Shown here piece by piece: positions 55,558 through 64,000 of a stretch of 64,000 nucleotides of DNA (position 1 is the first letter of the stretch; each line of letters opens with the position of its first letter). The notes under the pieces were generated by a model. The model ran no database searches. It saw only the letters and a program-made list of their open reading frames with translations, and had not been told where the DNA came from. Location of the stretch: assembly GCA_958295665.1 (NCBI GenBank), contig OY282558.1, positions 189,151,586 through 189,215,585 of the forward strand, read 5' to 3'. The position numbers and the translations under genes were made by a program. The DNA comes from Tipula vernalis. Lineage: Eukaryota > Arthropoda > Insecta > Diptera > Tipulidae.

Positions 55558-57841
55558 TGTTGGGTTAACTTGTATTTAATTCTCCCCAACGCGAGAATGC
55601 CGGTCACAAAACAATTTTGAATTAAAAAAAAACGTAATCAACAAATGCAGTTTAGAATGGTAATGATTCTACAAAATTATATTTTATTTTTAATGCTTTT
55701 TGACAGCTGGAAAATATTTTGGTTGCACACAGTTTTAGTAACAAAATATAATCCACAAAAATGGTGTATTGGTTTTTCGGAAAAGTATCTGTAACAGTTT
55801 CAGCTTGTTACAAGTCGAAAATTCAAAATTTAACAAAACACATGATTAATTGGGGCAAATTATTTGGTTGCTATATTTACTTACGCACTGTAAAAAAACT
55901 TAGGAAATTTCAGCAAACCACTTCATTTGATATAATAGAATTAAAGATAAAAATGATGATTATGTATGTATGTTCATGTATATTAAAAAAATATTGTATT
56001 TGGTAAAATGCGACAGTTAATTTGACTTCCGATTTATTTTATTGGTATTGTACGGGTTTGTTTTTTTTTTGCTTCAAAATAAAAAATTATATGATCATGG
56101 TCAGTTGCATAGTGATCGCCGTAGGGCATAATACGTATTGGCAATATAGCAAGCCAAAAATAAATTTAACTTTAATTAGTCGTTGTGTGTTATTTAGCTT
56201 AGTAAAGTTGTGAGTGAGTGAAAATAAATCGGAATACGGGCTATATTCCGTAAAATACAACACAATTGATTCCTGCATTTTACCAACAAAACCAATTTGA
56301 AGATTTGTAATTAGCAGTGCACCACTTGTTTTTTGCATTGACGAAAACCTTAAGGTACATTTTTATTGTTATATGCATATTTTTTTTTTATTGGGCTGGT
56401 CGAGTACAAAACTATTGATGTGAACTTTAACTATGGTGTTTCGTTTGCTATTTAGAAATCGCGGAAAAGCAAGCGTTTGTGAAACAACACCATAGCTGCT
56501 TATATCATACCAGACGAATCTAAGTTCCACGGTAAACAAATTTGGCGAGAAGAAAATTATTTACCATACGTTCATCTTAATCGAAAATGGACGCAATCCT
56601 ATGCATATAGCAACATATACAGTGGATCCATCTAAATTATGAAAAATTGACTGTTTTTCAAAAGAATGAGAAGATTGTAAGCCCGTTATATTATTATTAT
56701 TTTTTATTTATTAATTATAAACTAGATTATATATATTTAATTAAATTTAGTAAATTAAAACCTAATACTAGATACGTTTTTTTTTTTGCTGGGCCATGGT
56801 TCCAAAGTAAAGCAATTAGAAACTTTTGTTTTGTATGCATGCACTTATTTTAGTTATGTAGTTTAATGTTAAGCATTTCTCTTTAGTACTATTTATGTTC
56901 ACTATTTAATGAAATTTAGTTATTTATTTCTAATTTATTAATAAAATTTGTGTGGAATGCTAACCGAAATTTCTTAATTTTTGTTCTTAATATTTCTGGT
57001 CGTTATCATGAATTTATTTTATTGCTACAAGTGATCATGTGTTTTTTCGAGTTTTACTGTGCGCAAATTTAGTTATTTAATAACATGAAATTGGTCGGTT
57101 AAACGCCTTGATGATGATTTAAGTTCCAGCTTCACATATGGGTACGCCGTTATCATGGTAGTACATTTACGGTTGGGTGGGTACAGCAAACAGTGATCAT
57201 GACATCTGAGGTCACTGAGCTGTAGCGGTTTGATTTGTTTGTGATAAAAGTAGTGCTGTGATAATAATTAATGTGCAAGTATATTGTGATACCAAGCTAA
57301 GTTTTTTTTTTGTTATAATAAATGCGAAAGTTGACTTTTTTCCATCAAATGAAATATCAATAACAAGAAGCAGCATTATCTAGCTCTTGTGTGGTTGGTG
57401 GAAAGATCGCCGCCCAACGGACTGCCACCTAGCCGGCAATGTGCTGCATCCACCACGATAGACCACCAGGAGAATTTCTGATAACGAACATGTTTTTTTT
57501 TAGATGACCTTGCCTTTTTTCAGAAGAGTTAAATTTTGAAACAGTTCGTTACATATCCAACCCTTGATATTTATATAAACAAACTGGAAGTGTCAGAATG
57601 AGAAAAAATGTTTAAGGCCACAAAATGTAAGTTTTAAATTAAATATAAATAGATAATAATTATTATATGATTTTATAATTTCAGATATTATACCAATGCA
57701 AGAGGGATTTTAATCATACGTATTAAGCTAAGTATTTTACATTATTCATTATTGCTTTAATCTAATTTTACATTTTGTTTTTAGGTTATACTCGGATGGG
57801 AATATGTGTCTTTAATGCATTGATGGTTGCCTGCGCCAACA
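55558..57841 (-). repeat. BEL/Pao B 3' LTR, split by a 1764-bp insertion
   Basis: LTR parts are 55558-55789 and 57554-57841, matching 63281-63796. The insertion 55790-57553 is flanked by the LTR word TATC on both sides. The polypurine tract AAGGGAAGCGGAA (minus, 57854-57842) adjoins it. Confidence 0.85.
55790..57553. mobile_element. 1764-bp insertion with TG...CA ends, probable solo LTR
   Basis: Begins TGTAACAG and ends GTTACA, with 4-bp duplication TATC (55786-55789, 57554-57557). No long frame, no recognised domain, no internal terminal repeats beyond 6 bp. Size, TG/CA ends and 4-bp duplication fit a solo LTR of a long-LTR gypsy-type element. A non-autonomous DNA element is the alternative. 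Confidence 0.6.
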
Positions 57842-57866
57842 TTCCGCTTCCCTTGAACGACTAAGT

Positions 57867-60410
57867 TCAATCACTAGCTGCTAATTTAACGAGTTTAGTA
57901 ATGGGTCGCTTCAATATGCCGGTTTTTGTGAATAGTTCAACCACTCGTATTTTTCCATCACTGCCGGGAAATAGTTTTTGTATTCGGCCAAGCAGCCATT
58001 TGGATGGTGGAGTTCGCTCATCTCGCAACAACATGATGTCATTGAGATTAACATCGCTGTTCGACGTAAGCCATTTTGATCTTTTCTGGAGAGTTGTAAG
58101 ATACTCCTTGTGCCAACGGGACCAGAAATGTTGACATATTTGCTGCATAAGCTTCCATCGTGAATTGTATGGTATCTTGGTGGTAGTGATATCTACCTCG
58201 GGAATATAATTAGCTGAGTGACCGATAAGGAAATGTGCGGGTGTGAGTACGTCAAATTCATCGTTGTTGTCCTTGCACAATGGCCTTGAATTCAGCATCG
58301 CTTCAACTTGTGTAAGGACCGTGTATAATTCATCATTGGTTAATATTTGATTACCGATGATCCGTTTCAGATGGAATTTCAGAGATTTTACTGCCGCCTC
58401 CCATAATCCACCAAAATGTGGTGCGCACGGTGGATTAAAGTGCCAGTTGATTCTATCCTTTAATAAAAAATTACTTATAGTATTTGAATTTTTATTTAAT
58501 AAAGAGAAAACTTCCTTTAGCTCACGATTAGCGCCGGAAAAATTCGAGCCGTTATCGCTATAAATGTTAGTTGGGATTCCGCGACGAGATATAAATCTTC
58601 TCAACGCTGCCAGAAATGATTCTGTCGTCATATCATTGACGAGTTCGACGTGTACGGCCTTAATACTTGTGCATATGAATAAGGCGATGTATGATTTTTG
58701 TGGTTTTTGTCCTCGGCCGCGTCTCTGATAGGTAAGTATAGGTCCCGCGTAATCGATTCTCACGTGCAGGAACGGTCTCTCGTACTGCACTCTACAGTCT
58801 GGTAAATCAGCCATAACTTCATTTGGTATACGCGGTTGATACCTCGAACTGATGGTGCATCTTTTTATTATTTCCCGGATCATTATTTTTGCTCGTACTA
58901 TCCAAAAACGTTGCTTCAGAGTGTTGCTTAGAAACGATAAACTAGCATGTCCCTGTTGAATGTGAAGTTCTCGGATAAGTAATTTTACTAGATTACTGTT
59001 GTATGGTAGAATTGCTGGATGTTTTATCTCAAACGATGCTACTGAATTATCAATTCTGCCACCAACTCGCAGTATTCCAATATCATCGATAAACGGTGTC
59101 AATGGAAGTATTTTGATGTGTCTTAAAATTGGTTTACTCTGTGTTAAGGCTCTGATCTCTTCGGCGAAAAACTGCGATTGAACATATTTGATTAATATGG
59201 TTTCGCAGCAGCGTAGTTCGTCTCGTGTTAGCGGACCAGCAATCTTTGGTTTAGTTGCTCGACAGTTATTTGTAAACCGATAAATCCAACTGATAATGAC
59301 TATAATTTTTTGATAACTGGAGTACGCTTCTATAATTGATTCAAGAATATTGGTGTTGGAACTCGATGTGAATGCATACATATTTGGTGGTCGCTCCTCC
59401 TCTTTAGTATCGTAATGAGTTTTCTGTGCTGGCCAGTGCGATTCATCTTTGACAAGCCAATCTGGACCTAACCACCATTGTTTGTGTTCGCGGAGTAGTT
59501 CCGCTGATATACCTCTCGACGCGCAGTCTGCCGGATTTGACTTTGATGGAACGTGTCGCCAATTGCTACGACTAACCTTTTGTATTACCTGCGATGTTCG
59601 GTTTACTACAAAAGTAGACCACCTTCGAGGGTGGAACGATAACCAATCCAAAACTATTTTGGAATCGGTCCACGCTGTGATTGACTCGATTGCGAAGGTG
59701 GTGGATGCTGTTATTGATCCAACTAGCCCAGACTCTAATCGAGGAATAGAGACTTGCTTGATTGGCGCCAATTTGGTTTTTGCCGTAATTATTCTGGATG
59801 AACAACGCCCGTTTGTATACGTGACACGTAAATAGGCGACGGCTGCGTAGGCCAGTTCACTGGCGTCGCAGAATGCGTGAATGGAAATATGGTTAACCTT
59901 TTCATCAAGTAGCAGCCATCTCGGAATAATTATTTTAGTAGCATGATTCATGTCTTCCCTCATTCGATTCCACCTTTCGTCCACGTCGGACGGTAGTTTG
60001 TCATCCCAATTAAAATTTGATAACCATAATGATTGTAAGAGAATTTTGAACCGTATAGTACTAGGAGCTAACCATCCCAATGGATCAAAAATTTTGCTGC
60101 TCTCTGAAAGTATAATTCGTTTGGTGACCGACGTAGCTCTTTGTAATGCGACTGTGAATTGAAAATTATCATTGTGTGGGTTCCAGTTGACTCCGAGTAT
60201 CTTTAGACAACCTTCATTGCCACTATCTTTAATTTCCTTTGACTGGTTTGCTCTTTGTTCTTCAGCGATTGTGTCGAGTAACTCGGTTGAGTTTGAGCTA
60301 AATTTGCGCAACTTCATACCCGCTTCGTGCAATATTGTGATGAGATTCTCTTTCAAATTGATTGCCTCGTCTAAACAATTCATACCTGACATTAAATCAA
60401 CGACATACAT
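57867..60410 (-). pseudogene. pol: BEL/Pao B RT end, RNase H, integrase, C-terminal domain
   Basis: 847-residue open frame. It begins inside RT at MYVVDLMSG, where the family has YVDDLMSG: the first active-site Asp is Val. Then IFDPLGWLAPSTI and HAFCDASELAYAAVAYL (A17/RNase H-like), AWTDSKIVLDWL, NPADCASRGI. Integrase: zinc motif (HIQQGHASL), DYAGPIL first Asp, YSDNGSNFSGA second Asp, APHFGGLWEAAVKS with Glu intact. The C-terminal BEL domain (LLRDERTPPSKWLLGRI) ends the protein at 57867. The true pol continues upstream in the frame ending at 60392; a one-base shift lies near 60430. It overlaps nothing else. Confidence 0.8.
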
Positions 60411-60868
60411 ATCACTGTGGAGTGAACGCGATGCCTCTGGAAATCATGTTGATTTTGTTTAGCCAGTTCTTCTATCACCCTTGTGGCAAGAAATGGTGCC
60501 GATGCTGTTCCATATGTGAGTGTTTGTAATTGGAAAAAACTCATTTGCTTGTTAGGATCATCTCGCCATATGATACATTGCGTCTTTTGATCGTGCTCGT
60601 CAACCAATATCTGGCGGTACATCTTTTCGATGTCCGCGCTCAGTACAAATGCGTGTTCCCTGAATCTCAATAATATCTCATAAATGCTGGATTGAATATT
60701 TGGACCTACTAGTAGTGTATCATTCAGTGAAATCTTATTGGTACCTTTTGCCAAAGCATCGAACACCACACGCAATTTTGTAGTCGTGCTTTTCTGCTTC
60801 AGCACTCCATGATGCGGTAAGAACAGATAATCATCTCTAATAGCTATTTCGTTCGTAATCTGTTTCAT
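60392..60868 (-). pseudogene. pol: BEL/Pao B reverse transcriptase, N-terminal half
   Basis: It reads YLFLPHHGVLKQKSTTTKLR, VVFDALAKG, LLVGPNIQS, LSADIEKMYRQILV (first catalytic Asp region), IIWRDDP and LTYGTASAPFLATRV. The frame shifts before the active site, which lies in the next frame at 60400. Upstream, 60869-61013 is a frame-broken RT entry region (SEFIKEYIILGHMKQ). Confidence 0.72.
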
Positions 60869-61013
60869 ATGGCCAAGTATGATGTATTCTTTGATGAATT
60901 CGCTGTATGACCATGCGAACGATTCGTCCTTCGTTCTAAAGCCAATAATCGTTTAATAGCCATCTGCCGAGTACTTCCAATGATCGGTTTTGGTGTCTTG
61001 AACGGCAATATGA

Positions 61014-61679
61014 CTATAAATCTGCCGGAGCTATCCCTTGTGGTATTGTCAACAAGGATAGTTTCGGTTTGGATTCAATAATTTCTTCTATCTCCCAGAA
61101 AGCTCTCAAACATTTATCCACGTCAATTGATGGTAATTGGTCTCTAACTGTTGTCAGTAGTGCCGTCGGTGCTTCTTCGAACTTTTGTTGTCTCCCTACT
61201 AGAATCCAGCCCAATAAGGTGTTTTGTGCAATAATCTTACCTTCGGCATTTTTAATGTTTTCAGGTCTCAGTATATCAAAGACTATATTTGCACCTAACA
61301 GGATGTCTACCGACCTTGGTGAATTGCTGTCTGGATCTGCCAACTGAATATTTTCCAAAAGTTTGATGTCAGCTGCTGCCCTAGTTGATGGTGGAATCAG
61401 TGTGGTGATTTTCGAAAGAATATACGCTTCTAGTTCTATATTCATGCTATCATCTGTTCTACCAGTTAAACTTAATGAAACAATGCCTCTAGTTGATTCT
61501 ATCTTACACTGACCAATACCGGATACTGTAATTCTACCATGACGTCTAGGTAGTTTGAGACGCTGCATGCATGTCTCCGATATAAATGATAATTGCGATC
61601 CGGTATCCAGTAATACCCTGCACAACACTCGATTCCCAAATTGATCTTGAACTCTAATTAGCGCAGTAGGTAATGGTGA
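61014..61679 (-). pseudogene. BEL/Pao B protease and DUF1758 region
   Basis: The frame is separated from gag only by a TAA at 61681-61683. Active site: RVLLDTGSQLSFI (DTGS). Then TVSGIGQCKIESTRG, SVDILLGANIVFDIL, GWILVGRQQ and CLRAFWEIEEII, the usual order in BEL/Pao polyproteins between Gag and RT. It cleaves the polyprotein. It is otherwise open for over 200 residues. Confidence 0.75.
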
Positions 61680-62962
61680 TTAAATTGGCATACTTGATGC
61701 TTGTAAACAAGTACTCTGAACTGTCAGTTTCTCCGTTGATGTAGTATTCGATGCACTAATCTGCTGTTTTGTATCTGGTTGTACATGTAATGCTGTGTGG
61801 TGTCGTTTCCGGCATATATGACAACTCTTCTTGGATTTGCATTGATATACCGAATGACTATCCGATAGGCAATTAAAGCAGCGCCCAGAATCCTTGATGA
61901 ATGTTCTACGCTGTTCAATTGGCTGTTCCAAAAATTGATTGCATTGATATAACATATGTTCCGATGACTTACACATGCCGCAGGTTATGGTGTTTAGCAC
62001 ATATGCCCTTGTAGATTCAGCTGTCTTGATACGGGTGTTTGTCGTTGATTGTTTGCCACTTGATCTCATTGATTCTAATGCGTCCGATCTGTTGTTCAGG
62101 AATACCAAAAATTCTTTGAATTTAGTGAAATCTTGATTGCTTGTTTGTTGTGACCATAGATTCCTAGTCTCATCATCGACTTTATTAAGCAATATAAAAA
62201 TGAGCCAAGGGTCACGAGACTCAGCCTCCGCACCAAGCGCACGTAGACCTCGAATGATTTCATCGGACGTGTTCAATAATTTTCTGATATTGACAGCAAC
62301 ATTTGACCCGATGCTTGGTTGCTCCAAGAAGGTCCGTATGAACGCATTTACCGTATGCTTCTTCCGGTCGTACCTGTCGCGTAACTTCTTGAATGCTTCA
62401 TTGTAATTAGCTTCAGTTATCGCGAAATGTTTAATTAACGAAGCTGCTTCTCCTCGTAGTAAACATTTAAGGTACTGGAATTTTTGCGATGGTGTTAACG
62501 CAACATTTCCGTGAATACTGGCGTGTACAAATCGTTAAAAGACTGCCACTCCATGTAATCTCCACTAAATGGAGCTATATTGATTTTCGGAAGCCTTACT
62601 TGCGCACACCCTTCGCCATTGATTGTACTGTTAAGCAATGTATTATTATGACCACCCCCTCCTTCTACGTTCGACTGCCTAATCCATTTTGTCAATTTCG
62701 TGATGACCTCGTAATACATATCCTCGAAAATTAAAATCTCAGACGGCTCCTCAGCGTTGATTAAGAATATCTCATCCTCTATATCACTAAACTTTTTAAA
62801 CATATCGTTAACTCGATTTTGATTCACTACCACTTCGTCGCTATCAGTTTCTGCTTAAATTTGTTGTGCAAATGTTCGCATTTTAACCATTTGCTCACGT
62901 ATTGTTGTACGCACCTTCTTTAAACCGGGTAGTTTACGATCGAGTTTTCCATCTAACGGCAT
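61680..62962 (-). pseudogene. gag: BEL/Pao B gag with zinc knuckles
   Basis: ATG at 62962-62960 starts MPLDGKLDRKLPGLKKVR; an in-frame TAA follows near 62858. The next segment (to 62495) has LPKINIAPFSGDYMEWQSF, the DUF1759 signature, then a frameshift near 62525. The third segment (62327-61680) has SDEIIRGLRALGAEAESRDPW and three Cys/His knuckles: CGMCKSSEHMLYQC, CFNCLSDSHSVYQC and CHICRKRHHTALH. Gag forms particles. It would be about 430 residues if unbroken. Confidence 0.75.
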
Positions 62963-63255
62963 TATGATTGTTACAAATTAACCTCAGAATATGGTTATGC
63001 AAAACGGTACACAATATGGTTTTATGCAGATCAACTTTTCGATTGATTTTAATTATTTAAACAATGTGCGAAAAAAATGTTCACTCATAAACTAAATTTA
63101 TTAACGGTAAATAATAGCTGTACTTAACTAAGTGGTGTGATCGGATGATTACCACTCTGTTGCTTTCTTCGATTCTCCTTGTAAAAATGGATGCTTGATT
63201 TCCACGCTTGCGATGATTTTCGTATTGTTGATTGATTAACTCCAAAATTGCAGAT
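62963..63255 (-). other. BEL/Pao B leader
   Basis: Untranslated region between the primer site and gag; no feature recognised. Confidence 0.5.
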
Positions 63256-63273
63256 ATCCGGCTCGAAGGACCA
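63256..63273 (-). other. Primer-binding site, tRNA-Tyr type (element B)
   Basis: The minus strand reads TGGTCCTTCGAGCCGGAT, the same 18 bases as in element A, seven bases after the LTR end. Confidence 0.8.
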
Positions 63274-63280
63274 ATTTTTA

Positions 63281-63796
63281 TGTTGGGTTAACTTGTATCT
63301 AATTCTCCCCAACGCGAGAATGCCGGTCACAAAACAATTTTGAATTAAAAAAAAACGTAATCAACAAATGCAGTTTAGAATGGTAATGATTCTACAAAAT
63401 TATATTTTATTTTTAATGCTTTTTGACAGCTGGAAAATATTTTGGTTGCACACAGTTTTAGTAACAAAATATAATCCACAAAAATGGTGTATTGGTTTTT
63501 CGGAAAAGTATCGAACCCTTGATATTTATATAAACAAACTGGAAGTGTCAGAATGAGAAAAAATGTTTAAGGCCACAAAATGTAAGTTTTAAATTAAATA
63601 TAAATAGAAAATAATTATTATATGATTTTATAATTTCAGATATTATACCAATGCAAGAGGGATTTTAATCATACGTATTAAGCTAAGTATTTTACATTAT
63701 TCATTATTGCTTTAATCTAATTTTACATTTTGTTTTTAGGTTATACTCGGATGGGAATATGTGTCTTTAATGCATTGATGGTTGCCTGCGCCAACA
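63281..63796 (-). repeat. BEL/Pao B 5' LTR, 516 bp
   Basis: TGTTGGG...GCCAACA (plus-strand reading), uninterrupted, followed by the GATAC duplication. It is nearly identical to the two halves of the split 3' LTR. Confidence 0.9.
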
Positions 63797-63801
63797 GATA
63801 C

Positions 63802-63847
63802 GTTGCATCAAAAATTTAGCAGATACAAATAATTTTGGTTCGGACTG
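63802..63847. mobile_element. Foldback MITE, displaced right terminus
   Basis: Inverse of the left end (CAGTCCGAACCAAAATTATT), followed by TA at 63848-63849. It was separated from 55557 by element B. Confidence 0.85.
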
Positions 63848-63849
63848 TA

Positions 63850-64000
63850 CTTTCCTATTTGAATAATCATTGTATTTACGTTTCCAACCAACCAAAAATT
63901 CAAAAAAAATTTTTGTTGGTTTTTCGATCCAAGAGCATGCATACATTCATAATGTTTTGTGGATTATATCGTGTCAATTACTGTTGTAAAGTCCTTTTAA
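63850..64000. other. Flank right of the MITE
   Basis: By nesting this should continue the 3' LTR of BEL/Pao A, but similarity to the 5' LTR is too weak for me to confirm. No gene seen. Confidence 0.35.

Larger units (their letters stand above)
55558..63796 (-). mobile_element. BEL/Pao retrotransposon B, 8239 bp including an insertion
   Basis: LTRs begin TGTTGGG and end CCAACA. GATAC is duplicated at both borders (55553-55557, 63797-63801), inside the foldback MITE. Minus-strand order: 5' LTR, tRNA-Tyr primer site, gag, protease, RT, RNase H, integrase, C-terminal domain, polypurine tract, 3' LTR. I counted three differences between the two 516-base LTRs, so it is young, yet the coding region has stops, frameshifts and a changed RT active site. 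Confidence 0.88.

Noticed and set aside
56087..57120. Possible coding fragments in the 1764-bp insertion
   Set aside because: Short, no domain motif, no codon-like pattern.

Overview
The window is a transposable-element island from an animal genome, most likely an insect and probably a fly. The support is indirect: very AT-rich DNA, insect-type errantiviruses with env, BEL/Pao elements whose primer site matches the 3' end of fly tRNA-Tyr, Jockey-like LINEs, and Tc1/mariner and hAT relics. I found no host gene, rRNA, tRNA or CRISPR array in 64 kb. All coding sequence I can read belongs to mobile elements.

Region 1 (1-26705) is built around broken (TA)n tracts. In order these carry the end of a mariner element; a minus-strand Ty3/gypsy element (606-5764) whose gag/protease and pol look like different lineages; an errantivirus in a tandem LTR-body-LTR-body-LTR array (6015-21027, period 7312 bp); a minus-strand Jockey-like LINE (21045-24972); and a Tc1-like DNA transposon whose transposase appears to hold an intron (25110-26654). 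Each meets a TA run on at least one side, which fits TA/ATAT target preference but could also mark assembly joins.

Region 2 (26706-33991) holds a decayed zinc-finger/tnp2-like transposase copy, a short 109-bp repeat array, a 5'-truncated CR1/L2-like LINE and the downstream end of a hAT transposase.

Region 3 (33992-45961) is the most unusual object: an approximately 12-kb DNA transposon with CACAGT...ACTGTG ends and a 2-bp duplication, inserted inside the hAT reading frame. On its minus strand it carries a zinc-finger plus tnp2/CMC-like transposase and a second gene that starts with a CIDE-N-like domain and continues as a protein of the type annotated in fish as 'SAMD3-like'. Near its ends are repeated TTTTACATG-type motifs. 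Inside are two MITEs and a 5.9-kb block of satellite-like repeats bounded by a 24-bp direct repeat.

Region 4 (46161-64000) is a nested stack. BEL/Pao element A (plus strand, old and full of stops) carries an errantivirus-like solo LTR in its pol. A foldback MITE sits in its 3' LTR. That MITE was split by BEL/Pao element B (minus strand, young LTRs, 5-bp duplication GATAC), whose own 3' LTR was then split by a 1764-bp insertion, probably a solo LTR. The insertion order can be read directly.

Almost every coding region has at least one stop, frameshift or lost catalytic residue. The errantivirus array is best preserved: gag and env are intact in both copies and pol has one shared TAG.
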